A stretch of 64,000 nucleotides of DNA from Asterias rubens (GCF_902459465.1 NC_047081.1:11700849-11764848); one strand, 5' to 3'; counted from the stretch's first letter, positions 12,301 to 23,200 are shown. Notes: a model not told the origin generated them from the letters alone. Translations and numbers: made by a program.

Positions 12301-15300
12301 CTCGAATGACCTACCACTTCAAATTCCTAATATTTCTTGTGTTGATAATTTTAAGATTAAAAACCATGGCTTATCTATAATTGTTCTTTGTCTGATTTTC
12401 CTCTTTCCCCTTTCCTTACTGCGTGAGGGTTCTCTCCCCTGTGCCTTGAGCACCTTCATTTGGTGGGTTTTGTCGCCTTACACAAATTCTATATTAATAT
12501 TATTCTTTACGAATAGTACTAATGTTAATAATTAATACTTCTTTACCGGGAATTCTATTGCTAATAATTGGTACTTCTTCACTAACAAAACTAATACTCT
12601 TTCAATTGTTTGACTTCCTTTTTTAATGTTCAACTACCTGAAGCAGGCATCAATTGTCGTGATGAAAATGATGGCCCTGAAAAACCCAAGATCACAGAAG
12701 TCTTCAAGACATCTAATCATGAGCGCAAGCTTGGGGAGTCGGCCAGCCAGATCTACAAACAGTACACAGCCACAGATCAAGTCAACACCGTTGTTATTGA
12801 GTATCCAACTTCCTTTGCCACACAGGTAAGAGGTTATAGGCTGGAAAAGCATAACGTTGTTCCTCAAAAAATACTGCTCACAATTTTTTTTTTGCTAAAG
12901 CAAAACAAAACTAGTGGGGTACAATTGCAACAATACAAACTTTATGAAGTTTTGGTTGGTGAGCAATTTTTGTTCAGGAAGATTTTTGTCAGGATTTTCT
13001 ATGAATTCAAACAATATTTTTCTCAATGAAAGTGTTTGTAGAGGTCAAAGCTTGTCCTTATTAACGTCTGTAATCCCATACTTTTTCCGACACCTTGGTT
13101 TAAAAAAGGACTTGTTTCCCTTCAAAAATTAATTTCTAAGATTTGCAACTTAATTCCAGCAGTAATACACATTCCGTCTTCATTTCTTTTCACAGCTCTA
13201 TTACGTCTCAAAGAGAACAATCTTGAATATTCTGAGGAACCCGATGCAGTCTTACATCCAGGTAAACTACAAGAAAATCTTTTGTCATTTATGAGCTTGT
13301 CTTCTGTATTGGGTTAGGATGTCAGTGATTAACATCCCATCAAGAATGAAAGTTGTACGGAGACGTCAGAAACCCTTGTCACTTGTAACCCATCATCTTC
13401 TATATTTTACATCCAAATTGGATGTACAAATTGACAGCTTCTGCTGTCACTATGACGGGATTGCTGGAAAGGTCATTTGTTGATTTGTACATGGCTTTAT
13501 ACAACCAAAGTTAGGCTTTGGTGCACAGAGTGTCTGGTTCCGTTTTGTGTTTGATTACAAGCACTGAAATCATAATTGTGTGTTCTAGAAGCCCAGCAAT
13601 ACCCTCATTCAAAGTGGGAAAAGATTTATATTTGCAATTTGCACACAGACTTGTTTGTTTCCCCACAGAATTCAGTTTTATTTAGTTTATTCAAGTGGTC
13701 CATTTTTACTGGTTGTATATTCACTTTGAAAGTTATTGTTTATTTTATTCTTCATTTCCTCTTTAGTTCCTTTTCATGATTATATTTGGTCTGGTCGTCG
13801 GTGGTCTTTACTTCCAACTTGATCTATCCACAGCAGGAATCCAAAACAGGTGAGCCACATTCCAGAAAAAAAAACACAATCTTGTCCATCCCCCCATTAA
13901 TTTTTAGAAATACGGGCTCGACAGGGTGCATGTCTCTTCTGTTACCTGGCCATTAAATTGGGCACATAACTTCACATACAATTTAACTCCAAAAATGGCG
14001 GACAGTAACAGCGTTTGACATCAGATCAACTGGTCAAAATGTGTTAACTACGTTCTTTTAAGAGTGATTATTTCTGCAATGACTTTCTTGTATTTTTTTT
14101 TTTTTTTTTTTTTAGGATTGGAGCATTTTTCTTTCTCATCATGAACATGGTGTTTAGTAACCTCAGTGCTGTGGAATTATTCATCAAAGAGAGGGTCATC
14201 TTTATGTAAGTCCACTATTTTTTTATTTTTTTTTACTTTGGAGCATACAACTTCAAGTTACTTTTATCGCTAACGTATGCCCAAGATAATATCGTTGCAA
14301 GGACACAGAGTGTCATGACTGTGATTCGAACCCACCCTCTGCTGATAAGGTCAACTGAACTCATCAATTTTATTTGGTAGTGATGAATGAATTTAACGGT
14401 GAAATTTTTCTAATTTTTTGTTTAAACCTTTGTTAGACATGAGTCAGCGAGCGGCTTCTACAGATGTTCCTCTTATTTCTTTGCCAAAGTCTTCTGCGAT
14501 CTACTCCCGATGAGAATTATTCCCACCTTCATCTTCTGCTCCATTACTTACTGGATGATAGGTACAATCAAAGTTTACTTCTTTTTTTTCCCCAGCAATT
14601 TGTCTAATTTTGACTGGACAATTTGTGATTCCGTCAATCGTGATTTTAAAAGTCATGGGCTGGAATTCACGAAGCACAAAGATTCATCTTTAGATGAGTT
14701 GTCAGTATTACCATAGTGATTTGTATTGTGACATCACACTTTCCTTAGCAATTAAGATTGATTCACAGTTAAGATTGATCTTAGCTCTGTGTAAATCGGC
14801 CCCACGGGCCAACTTCCATAGGCACAATCCTGGGTCCAATTTCATATTTTGATTTGTGTTTTTGATTGATTGATTGATTGATTTCCCAACTTATCTTATA
14901 TTTCAGGACTGAAAGCTGATGTGGCAGCGTTCTTCATTTACTGTCTGACTCTGATCTTGACGACAGTCACAGCCTGTGCCTTGTCCTTTGCAATCAGTTC
15001 CAGTGTATCCATCATGGCAGTCGCCACCTTGTTTGTTGCCGTCGCATATATCTTCATGATGGTAGGTTTATCTTTTAAGTCTACTGGAATATGACGCTTT
15101 GAGACGTATAGTTGTCAGCAGGTCTGCCAGGGCACGTCTCTGAGACTTAGAGGACCATTCTAAAGTCAAGTAATAGTTTTCTTGGCCAGTCTAAAGTCAA
15201 ATCCCCAGACTTCTAGGGCCAACTCAAGTCAATTATTTTGGTATTTTGGGCCAGTCTGAAGTAAAATCCCAAGACTTATAGGGCCATTAGTCTTAAATCC

Positions 15301-17427
15301 TATGTCTTTCTAGGTCCAGTCTAAAGTCAGGTCACAAGACTTAAGTTTTCAGAAGTCAATAATTATCAAACAATAAGAAGCAGGACAGTTCTTTTCAGAT
15401 TTTAGAAATCTCTTAATTCTGAATATACAATCCGCAATAGTAGAGAAGTCTCTCGGAGTCCAAACAAAGTTACTCTGCGCAAGTAGAATAAGAAGCAGAG
15501 ACAAGTTCTTAAAGAACCTAATCTACCCAGCAAGTAGATATACACCTGGTAATACCACAAAACAAATAATTTTTTTATACCTAAATAGCAATGTTGGCAA
15601 AAACTAGACATCTCATATATTTCTTTTCCTTTTGTTAATTCCCAGATCTTTAGCGGCTTGTTGCTGAACATATCAACTTTACCCGTCTGGCTCCAGTGGC
15701 TTCAATACATCAGTATATTCAGATACAGTCTCAATGTGAGTAGTCATGTCGGAGTGTTTTGGCCGGAGCGGTCTTGGTGCACCAGACTCTAACTCTGGTG
15801 TTGTCAGCTCATGACACTCGTTTCTTTACAGGGCTCAAATTTTCAAACAACAAGACGGCAGAATCTTTACTGGACTGGGATTTTATTTACAAGACTAGTA
15901 CCAAAATGAGAACACAGTTTTTTCTTCATAACTGTTTTATTTGAACAAATACTATGAGAAGATTTGTCTCTTCTCATTTATGGGTGATACTCAGTATTGA
16001 AAGATATTTGTGAGACTCAAACTCAGCATTTGAACATCATTCTTTTGAGACAAAGATGTTGAATTGATGAATTAAAAACAAGACCATCGGACTTGTCCTA
16101 TTTTGAGTTTACTGGCTCAACCCTGAAATCCCTCGCTGGTGTAAAATCCCAGCTCGCCTCAACAGGGTTCTTAACAATGATTGTCTGCTTCGTTGTTTTG
16201 CTCGCTGGTGTAAAATCCCAGCTCGCCTCAACAGGGTTCTTAACAATGATTGTCTGCTTCGTTGTTTTGCTCGCTGGTGTAAAATCCCAGCTCGCCTCAA
16301 CAGGGTTCTTAACAATGATTGTCTGCTTCGTTGTTTTGCTCGCTGGTGTAAAATCCCAGCTCGCCTCAACAGGGTTCTTAACAATGATTGTCTGCTTCGT
16401 TGTTTTGCTCGCTGGTGTAAAATCCCAGCTCGCCTCAACAGGGTTCTTAACAATGATTGTCTGCTTCGTTGTTTTGCTCGCTGGTGTAAAATCCCAGCTC
16501 GCCTCAACAGGGTTCTTAACAATGATTGTCTGCTTCGTTGTTTTGCTCGCTGGTGTAAAATCCCAGCTCGCCTCAACAGCGTTCTTAACAATGATTGTCT
16601 GCTTCGTTGTTTTGCTCGCTGGTGTAAAATCCCAGCTCGCCTCAACAGGGTTCTTAACAAAGATTGTCTGCTTTGTTGTTTTGATGGGGAATTAAATCGT
16701 AGTGCCTGTGTATTATGTTAGGCATGTAAAAGAGCTAACTAATCATCATGGAATTTTTTTTTTTTTTTTATGAAACTTGTATTCATTGAATTTTCTTCCA
16801 GTCGTTATCAGTGAATGAATTGAAAGGACTTGTCTTCTGTGGTAATGCAACCATCCCAGCAACTTGGTGAGTTGTCTGTTGTAATTTTAATTTAATTAAC
16901 CTTTTAATTTTTTTTTAATTTTTTTTTTTTTAAAGGCACTGGACACATTTGGTAATTGTCAATTAGCATAAACTTGGTAATGAGCTATGTAGAGCTGTTA
17001 AATACTGTGAGATATTACTCTCTCTGAAGCATCATAGTTTTTGAGAAAAGGGTAACTTCTCACTAAAATATTTGAATCTAAGAAAGACTGCAGGCATGAA
17101 GCCTTTCTGTCCTTTCGTACAGTAGTGAAATCTGACCTGTTTGTCTGACTTCAGGATGTTTAGTTTCTATTTTTAGCATAAGTGCAAAGTGCTATGGCAA
17201 CTGAAAAGAATTCTCCACTTTCTAAAATAATTGTCTAAAAAAGATTCCAAGCAATAACTCTTACTCGTTTTGTTTTTAGCGTGTCCGGTGAGGCTTATTT
17301 AGCGAATCAGGGAATCGACGACTCGGAATGGGGATTATGGGAGAATTTGGTCGCTTTGGGTTCCATTTCCCTCATCTGTCTCTTCCTGGGTTACGTACAG
17401 CTCCGACGCATCCGTAAACTGAAGTAA
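307..17427 (+). CDS. ABCG2: ABCG2-like half ABC transporter, copy 1
   Basis: Reverse-topology half transporter (nucleotide-binding domain first, then six membrane helices), expected to work as a homodimer exporting amphipathic substrates. Coding exons: 307-378 or alternative 1847-1891, then 2698-2909, 3609-3668, 4653-4767, 5220-5372, 9370-9527, 10276-10427, 11304-11411, 12647-12825, 13196-13261, 13767-13849, 14116-14205, 14437-14561, 14907-15061, 15646-15735, 16802-16866, 17280-17427. All introns are GT-AG and all joins keep frame; the product is 667 aa from exon 1b or 676 aa from exon 1a, against 655 for human ABCG2. In 667-aa numbering: Walker [10 protein letters not shown] at 98-106, signature VSGGE at 204-208, Walker B LFLDE at 225-229, H-loop His261. 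Asn454, Phe457 and Arg500 match human Asn436, Phe439 and Arg482. It ends in a basic tail. Nothing suggests a pseudogene. Family call is firm; one-to-one orthology is not. Confidence 0.93.
571..715. repeat. Foldback (MITE-like) element, 145 bp
   Basis: Two imperfect inverted arms of about 65 bp surround a GC-rich centre (GAGGCGGAGCC). The left arm starts GAATGTTTATGAGTGCAATG; the right arm ends CATTGCACGAATGAAAAACA plus TTC. No coding capacity, so it is probably a non-autonomous DNA transposon or hairpin repeat. Confidence 0.6.
780..1280 (-). mobile_element. Antisense non-LTR retrotransposon remnant (3' end of RT ORF)
   Basis: The minus strand of 999-1280 encodes a 93-aa open stretch. Features typical of the C-terminal tail of CR1/Rex-type LINE reverse transcriptases are visible: a [15 protein letters not shown] block, a NIHSYTRSA block, then an RGTLFWNSL block. 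The catalytic RT part is absent, so this is a 5'-truncated dead copy. The AT-rich DNA to about 780 is probably its 3' UTR. Subfamily not determined. Confidence 0.7.
1410..1700 (+). promoter_or_regulatory. Probable promoter and leader of exon 1b
   Basis: CCAAT at 1438-1442 is followed about 100 bp later by a TATA-like ATATATATAA at 1541-1550, and a second TATAAAA occurs near 1692. This sits 150-400 bp before the exon 1b ATG. The call rests on motif spacing only; the start site is inferred. Confidence 0.4.
1847..1891 (+). other. Alternative first coding exon 1b of ABCG2-like copy 1
   Basis: The 15 codons read [15 protein letters not shown] and stop at a donor (AAG then GTAAAA) in phase 0, compatible with exon 2 at 2698. 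The ATG has G at +4 but C at -3. About 300 bp upstream are a CCAAT box (1438-1442) and an ATATATATAA TATA-like run (1541-1550), so this exon appears to have its own promoter. Confidence 0.6.
2046..2189. repeat. Foldback element, 144 bp
   Basis: GGGCGCTGT on the left pairs with ACAGCGCCC on the right. Inside these, a longer arm (ATTCCTTTTTCGAAAT, then GACATTTTCTGTCAT) is repeated inverted. The right arm carries an extra 15-bp direct duplication of ATGACAGAAAATGT. Non-coding and hairpin-forming. Confidence 0.65.
3355..3500 (-). repeat. Possible retrotransposon 3' tail (antisense)
   Basis: Tandem GATTA repeats followed by a TTTATTGTCCAC block resemble, read on the minus strand, the short-repeat tail of a non-LTR element. 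There is no coding support. It lies in intron 2 of copy 1. Confidence 0.3.
4431..4575 (+). repeat. Structured dispersed repeat, hammerhead-like (copy A)
   Basis: Contains CTCCAGAAG, a short hairpin, GAAACGTTGAGTTG, an inner hairpin GGTTCT-CTTC-AGAACC, then CAACTC and the shared 3' block TTACCGCAAACC. The GAGTTG and CAACTC segments can pair around the inner hairpin. Related copies lie at 18643-18760, 61019-61123 and 63831-63949. It lies in intron 3 of copy 1. Confidence 0.6.
4912..5062. repeat. Dispersed repeat of the CTAAGCACA type
   Basis: A TTTCATAGAGCTGCTT start, alternating CTAAGCACA/TGCTAAGCA motifs, and a GTGACTTGTATCCTGC block. Related DNA occurs around 32945-33115 and 39805-39955. 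Non-coding; probably a SINE-like or MITE-like family. Confidence 0.5.
5883..6040. repeat. Diverged repeat copy, partner at 8262-8425
   Basis: Shares with 8262-8425 an ordered series of blocks: TGTGTTTGTT, GGCAGT, AGTTGAC, AAGATAAGTT, a GTTATGAAACACCAGATA block and spacing between them. The two copies are collinear but clearly diverged. This could be an intron-internal duplication or two insertions of one family. Confidence 0.5.
8521..8650. repeat. Near-perfect foldback element, 130 bp
   Basis: A 29-bp perfect inverted repeat (8552-8580 with 8589-8617) is separated by only 8 bp. Outer arms TAACTAGTGTACGTCTATT and the matching AATAGATGTACACTAGTTA continue the palindrome. Non-coding; would extrude as a cruciform or fold as RNA. 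It lies in intron 5 of copy 1. Confidence 0.75.
9030..9245 (-). mobile_element. TTAA-MITE family fragment, reverse orientation
   Basis: Carries blocks of the family reference (25448-26042) in inverse order: GACTGGACACCTTTGGTAA, CACCCTTGTTGCA, GTGAGAAATTAAATC and TTTCTCAAAAACT. Truncated and diverged. Confidence 0.55.
10471..10838. mobile_element. Foldback MITE flanked by TTAA, 368 bp
   Basis: TTAA at 10471-10474 and 10835-10838 bracket a long inverted structure. ACTTTTTG near the left end pairs with CAAAAAGT near the right, and the centre carries TTTTCGTCTCA with TGAGACGAAAA. A diverged half copy is at about 50635-50900. No coding capacity. The TTAA flanks suggest piggyBac-type mobilisation, which is inference. 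It lies in intron 7 of copy 1. Confidence 0.6.
11945..12490 (+). mobile_element. Non-LTR retrotransposon remnant (RT C-terminal region)
   Basis: Translation of 11951-12202 gives [28 protein letters not shown] and a following block on residues for recruitment of the RT thumb, all typical of CR1/Rex-group LINEs. After a frame break, 12239-12370 gives [14 protein letters not shown], the usual continuation. Frameshifts and stops show it is dead. It lies in intron 8 of copy 1, sense with the gene. Confidence 0.75.
15150..15345 (+). repeat. Degenerate tandem repeat, unit about 60 bp
   Basis: Three to four diverged repeats carry GGCCAGTCTAAAGTCAAAT, CCAGACTT and TAGGGCC in order. It lies in intron 14 of copy 1. 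Confidence 0.5.
15360..15570. repeat. Dispersed structured repeat, partner near 40290-40450
   Basis: Shares GCAGGACAGTTCTTTTCAGA, GTAGAAT, AGTTCT and a CAAGTAGATA-ACACCTGGTA block with 40290-40450. The partner ends in GGTATTACCGCAAACC, the same 3' block as the hammerhead-like repeats, so the families may be related. It overlaps the end of intron 14 of copy 1. Confidence 0.5.
16132..16683 (+). repeat. Minisatellite, 69-bp unit x 8
   Basis: Eight copies in exact register start at 16132, 16201, 16270, 16339, 16408, 16477, 16546 and 16615. Only a few substitutions appear, in the last two copies. Because 69 is a multiple of 3, long open frames arise on both strands (200 and 183 aa). It lies inside intron 15 of copy 1, whose flanking exons splice cleanly across it, so I treat it as non-coding. 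Confidence 0.97.
16931..17150 (+). mobile_element. Truncated TTAA-MITE family copy
   Basis: Starts TTAAAGGCACTGGACACAT and continues with family blocks (AACTTGGTAATGAGC, CTCTCTGAAG, TTTTTGAGAAA). The right end is missing. It lies in intron 16 of copy 1. Confidence 0.7.
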
Positions 17428-17590
17428 GGGCCCATGCCCTAAGCTACCTACCCCAACCTTCTCCCACTTTAGCTGCATTCAGCTCCGACGCATCCGTAAA
17501 CTGAAGTAAGGGCCCATGCCCCAATCTACCTACTCCCAACCTTCTACCTAGCTTGCATTCAGCTTAGACGCATCCATAAACTGAAGTGCC
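17399..17590 (+). repeat. Tandem repeat containing the coding end of copy 1
   Basis: CAGCTCCGACGCATCCGT, followed by AAACTGAAGTAA and GGGCCCATGCC, occurs at the true end of the gene and again from about 17479. A more diverged third copy starts about 17561 (CAGCTTAGACGCATCCAT). Spacer blocks (CTACCTAC.CCAACCTTCT) repeat too, so the unit is about 81 bp. The first stop is used, so the extra copies are 3' UTR. Confidence 0.85.
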
Positions 17591-18082
17591 TACCATCAAC
17601 ATTCATCTGTGTAGGACGTAGGATAAAACTTATTCAAATAATTATTCTTAATTCCCAATGCAATGACTACATCTTTTAACAATACTTAATACTCAAAGTA
17701 AAAAATAAAACCAGTGAACAAGAAAAAGTAACTGGAAATTGGCAGTGGATGTCAAGCTCATGAGAGGGAAAACTTTATGATGTAAATGTCAATATTATTG
17801 AAGAGAACTCTTCGAAAGAAGCTTTGAAGAATGTTTTCATCTCAACAAAATTGTTATGTACCTTTCAGATGCTATTTTGTAAAAGTGTTTTTATGAGAAT
17901 AGGATTATGTTTACAAAGTATATTTTAGCAAAAATAGTTACTGTCTCTTTGAAATTTTAATAGTTTTAAGCAATGATGACTATTTTACAGTAATGTTTTA
18001 AAAGAAGAAAACTAATCCAAGCTGATGTGTATGACTATATTAAAGCTTCTATCTCTCCCTGATTCTAGAGAAGTTCCCTGAA

Positions 18083-18088
18083 AATAAA
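18083..18088 (+). terminator. Candidate polyadenylation signal of copy 1
   Basis: AATAAA about 650 bp after the stop; an earlier AATAAA at 17704-17709 and a later one near 18489 are alternatives. Choice cannot be made from sequence alone. Confidence 0.4.
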
Positions 18089-18642
18089 CCAATATTTCCA
18101 AGTTCTGACAACCTCCCTGCTAATGGAAACTTTTTTCCCTATTTTGTTGAATGTAATTTTAAATGTTTCCTTGATTGTTTGATAAAAATGATAAAATAGA
18201 CATCTTTTTTATCTGACAATTAACACCTGTTATCTCCATATTCTTTCCAAAAAGTTGACTTAATTGGATCATGCACAAACCAGTTGAGCTTCTGACGGCC
18301 CAAGGCAGACTAACTGCTGGACCATTAAGTTAATGTCCCAAAGTAATTCAATGTAAATACAACCACCGGTGAAAAGGATGTTTAGTTCCGAGCAGAAATT
18401 TGTATATTTCAACATTTCATGCCATTGGCTTTTTAAGTCTGAATGACAGCACAATTTTTATCCTAAGAATTTAAGTTTATAAAAATGTAATAAAATTAAA
18501 ACTTTTATTAGTCACATTTGCCATTAAGATTAGTCGACAGGCATTGTAGAGATAACTGTTCAGCTCAAAAACAAATATGGAGTATAGTCATAGTTGAAAC
18601 TGTTTACATTATTCTGACTACGAAGTTAAGATAACACTATGC

Positions 18643-18760
18643 ATTCTCCAGAAGACGGTCAGAGCACACTGACCAAAACGCCAAGCAAACCGGCTCTTCT
18701 CAGAGCCAGCACTACTCACAAAAGAGATTTTTACATGGTGTCACCGCAAACCTTTCTTAC
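18643..18760 (+). repeat. Structured dispersed repeat, hammerhead-like (copy C)
   Basis: TTCTCCAGAAGACGGTCAG, AGCACACTGACC hairpin, AAAACGCC, a GGCTCTTCTCAGAGCC hairpin, then CATGGTGTCACCGCAAACC. Same order of blocks as 4431-4575 and 63831-63949. Confidence 0.6.
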
Positions 18761-20275
18761 TTTTAGACTATGAATTTGGTGTGTGGTTCAAATCCCTGCC
18801 ATGAAACTTTGTGTCCTTGAGCAAGACTCGTGCATCCTGGGTACTTGTTTATTGCGAGGGCAGAGATGGTTCTTGTGGTTGATTTAGATTGGTGAGTTTG
18901 CACAGCACAGTCCTTACACTCCCAAGGGAGCTGAGATGGTTTTTAGGAATGAACACTGCACATAGAATTAGATTTTGTTTTCAATTTAACACAAAGTTTA
19001 TAACTTATTCGAACTTTATTTATAGGTTTACATGAATGTAATAAGCATCTTGTTATTATCTTATTATGCAATAAACATTCCAATTAACCTCAAGTAGAAA
19101 TCTGTTTTAAATTTCTGTTTTTATTTCACTCTTATAATTAATTCTGCAGACAAAAGTATACAGAACAAAATACAAGTTTGCGTTTTCTTATGAAAGCACG
19201 CCCGACCACGCCCCTTTGCGTGACCAAGACTAAACGAAACTGATGAACGCTGAGGGCGCACTTTATTCCTACAGAAACACGCAATTCAAAACCTCCGGGT
19301 TGTTTTGTTATTTTCACGACGAGCTGGGAAAACTATTCTGCACCGAACCCCGGGAAAGTAGATGCTGGTTATATCATAGGATCACTGGGCTGGATAGACG
19401 ATGTGCACATTGAAAATTTTGAGCATAATAAACGCACCGATAAGAAATAACGGTGACTTTTGATGCAGTGTAAGTGAATACTCCCAAACAACGAGTGGAG
19501 TTAATTTGCGGGGAGGCTGTCCGAAGACTACTGCCGTGGTTTAGCTTGTAATTGACGGCCAAAGCCAGCTGCTCATGTGTGCGTCGATCGAAGAGGACTA
19601 CACGTGCACGATTTGTGAGATACACTGCATGAACAACATCGCTACACCTTAGATTATAACTTGGAACAACTTTTACGGTATGTGTGAAAACAAGATTCCT
19701 CGTCTGTTGTTTGCATTTGTTGGTTTTGAACTCGTGAAACATCGATTTTTCATTTTGTGTGCATTGTTTTTTTGGGGGTTTTTTTATTTAGATGATCTTC
19801 AACAGCCAAACTCTCTCATTATAATCATTGCTTTTTATCGTCTATGATTGTGAATTGCCGTATCCTGCCACCACTTTATTACTACTCATTTTTAACTACA
19901 CTAAAGTAGGAATATCTCATTTGAGTAAATTAGAATTAGATCATCTTCATTCATCTTCATTTACTGTACAGAAACCTGTTCTGGAGAACCAGATTTATTT
20001 CATTAAGAATGAAAAGGTAGTGACAGGATACTATACATTTTTTAACCAGAAATTGTGATTCAGTTTTCTACATGACAATAGTCGATACTTAAATTCTAGT
20101 AATATTGTGAGGTGAGGGGTAGGCTTGGTATAGCAAGTCATGCAGTCTAATGTTTTAGTCTGCTTTGACAACCAACATGACCAACAAACTAGAAACTTCT
20201 GCTTGTTTCTTTTAATGTTATTTTTTTCTAGTCGTCAGTTCAACTATTTGTGTTTCACATATTTATTTTACAGAA

Positions 20276-23200
20276 ATGACAGAAACGACACAAACACCTG
20301 TTCCAAATGGGAAGCCATCGGCAAAGGAGAAAGAAAGCAAAGAGGAGGTTTGTTTCACTTTGGAAAGTTTTTTTGTTTCAAAATCAAAATATTGTGCTGT
20401 TTTTTTCTTTGGTTTTTTACAAAGGTTAAACTGAAATATTAAAAACATTAAAATCGAAACAGAAACCAGAACAAACACAAATAAATGTCTTCACAATGTA
20501 GGGCCCTATTGTAAAACAATTAAGGCCAAGTAAAAAAAAAACATGTTTCGCGTCCTTTTTACAGGCCGCCTCCTTTTTTATTTTATTTTTTATTTTTTTT
20601 TTTAATAGGGTTATTTTAAATAATCTCAGCAAAAACAATCTGAAATGTCTTGTCTGAATGCCTCGACTAAATTGTTTCATTTATGTTTTGTGTATTTCAG
20701 CAGTAGAAAAAACAATGGATATTTGACATTTTAACAAAGAATGGCGGCCATTTTGAAATAAAAAATAAAAAATAAAAAGCCCCTCTTCCTCCCTTTTTTT
20801 GAAAAACGAAAAAAAAGAAGTAATAGAAAAATAAACAATGGGACCAAATAGTGAATTAGGACAATTGTTTTGATTGATTAGTCATACACTTAATTAATAT
20901 TACAATGATATGTTCCTGGTTAGCTGAGCAATAAATATTGAAGGCGGCATCTAAATTTGTTTTATTTGCCCTGTCCAAAGTTGTTTTCCTGGTGGGCCAC
21001 TGACTAGTACACAATAATTGAAGGCCTTTTGTGTTCGAGTTCTGATTGGAATGTGAAGATTACAGTAGAACACAATTCACAAAATCCTTGATATGACCAA
21101 AATAGGCTATTCAATGAGGTAAATTTTCCACTTCCACAAGATCGTACCACAGAGACACACATAATGAGGGTGCAATCGAATGTCCTCGCGCTGAATAAGC
21201 TAGCAGAGAATCCCCCCCCCCCCCCCCCCCCTCCCGCTTGGAAAAAACCCAACAACAACAAAACTCAATTCTAAAGGTAGGCGCACAATGTTTCCATCAT
21301 AATAAAGTTCAGTGCCTAAACCCATTTTCTTCACAGGCTGTAAATCCTAACCTAATACATGTTCTCCTAAAATGTTTTAGACCAGCAAACCCTTCAGTCT
21401 GAACAGGTGCAATTCAATAAACCTCATTTGATGATCATCAGAAACCCTAAGATTTATTTGGCGACAAAAGGCCCTGGCATTTCAAAGAAGGCTTTGCTTT
21501 GTTTTTCCCATGTGGGCTTAAGTTGGTGGTGTTAGTCTCAATTCCCGTGTGGCTTGCCGCAGGGTACTTTTACCTCCAGATGACAGTACAACATTTGAGC
21601 GGAGTTCTCTGTCAATTAAGTTGAGACTATTTGTGTTGTTTGTTTGGCTAAAAGTTGAGATAATTAATTAATTTAAAGTCATTGGAGAATTAGGCTACAA
21701 TTTTCAAATGGGTCCACCAAAAAGGGTCCACCAACTTGGACAACTGAACTGTATGCATTAGATTAGGATGTACAAAGTTAATTGAACTAAATTTAGTTAA
21801 TTGTTCCAGAAATTGTACGAAGGTAGAAGATTTCATTGAACATTTGAATTGATGGGTTTTTGATAATGCACCCCCAGTGCATGTCATAATTTGCAACCAG
21901 TAGGCTCTATTTGTTTAAACTTTTCTTATTTCTAAAAAATGTTTTTCGACTTGATTGTTCAAAATCAACCTTCCTGTTAAAAAAGTTATAAAAATTTATA
22001 TAGACTCAAGAATGGAAAAAAGGATTTAAAAGAAGAGAAAATAATATTCTTTTAAAGGGCCTCTTTTGCAGAGCAAGTCACAAATGGCCAGCAAGTACAG
22101 TTGTTTTCATGGGTATCATCTTTCCTCTATAAAACTGAACGTTTTTTTTTTCTAACTGAAAGTAAAACTTTTAAAAGTACACTGAACTAAAAGCAGAACT
22201 TAAATACCACACAAGCTTATTGCTAAGCAATGACCTTTATCAAGCAATAATATTTTCTTTTCATTAGTTTTGTGAAAACTAATTCAATGTTTTCATGACA
22301 GTGACAGTGGTTTGTTGTGATCTAGGTTACAGAAGTACACAATTGTTGGTTTTATTTATTTGTATTGTTCAAGGTACTTTCACAACAACCACGCTTTCAA
22401 AAAAATAACCATTCACCAAGAGTTATGCAAAAGCCACTGGGGGTCGGCACCTAATAAAGAATCAGTGGAGTTGAACATTTTGAAAGTGGTTTTATCAACA
22501 CAATTTCTTTTCAATGTGAGGTGTTAAGCGTAATAATTCTGTTTCATCTCTATCTAAGCATGGAGCTATAAAAAGCTAAGACCCCTGGGGAAATTCGAGG
22601 AAAAAATTTGACTCGCTGTTTAAATGAAAGCAAGATCGTACTTCAAATGGCTGGTAAATGTAATCTGCCTTTGGGCTCAGGGATGGGATGGCTCATTCAA
22701 AAATATAAAATGAAACACTACTATAACAGATTTGGGGGTTTTGCCTGCATTCTAACTTGCTATAAACAGAATAATTTTGTTTTTAAATAAAGCCCAATGA
22801 TCTTGGGTGCTTAACTTGTCCCGAGATGTTCTTGTTCCATACTGATTCAACGTTAAAATGCTTCACAAATTCATGAGTGATTTATTGTTTGCACAACTTT
22901 TCATTGACACAACACATTTCAGCACCACAAAGTTGTTCATTTCTAAACCCACTTAAGAAAAAAAAGTGCAGTTTCACTCATGATTCCACAAAATCTACAG
23001 TGCCAAAAGTTTATAAGTTTTAAGGCCGTGCCTGATTCTCTTACCTTACCTTACAGAAACCAAATCCCACAAATTGATGATCTGTTCTCTTGTTTTGACA
23101 TTCTGAACCCCCCTGGGCCAAAGTTAATCTTCCCCTCATCGGGTGACATGTGCGCCTACCCCATGGAGTTGACCAGTCTTGGTTTTTCCTTCGAGTTTCT

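Larger units (their letters stand above)
17428..20275 (+). other. Intergenic region: copy 1 3' UTR, then copy 2 leader
   Basis: The first part is the 3' UTR of copy 1, starting with two extra copies of the coding end, with AATAAA at 17704-17709 and 18083-18088. A structured repeat is at 18643-18760. GC-box-like CACGCCC and ACGCCCC at about 19199-19217 start a more GC-balanced stretch (19190-19700) that may be the promoter and 5' leader of copy 2. The acceptor just before 20274 implies a non-coding first exon here. Confidence 0.5.

Noticed and set aside
16093-16695. 200-aa open frame of 23-residue repeats (and 183 aa on the other strand) as a gene
   Set aside because: It is produced by the 69-bp unit length; both strands are open at once, and the array lies inside an intron whose flanking exons join in frame with the family structure.
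19374-19742. 122-aa minus-strand open frame between copies 1 and 2
   Set aside because: No recognisable domain or splice partners. It overlaps the probable promoter and leader of copy 2, where higher GC makes chance frames longer.
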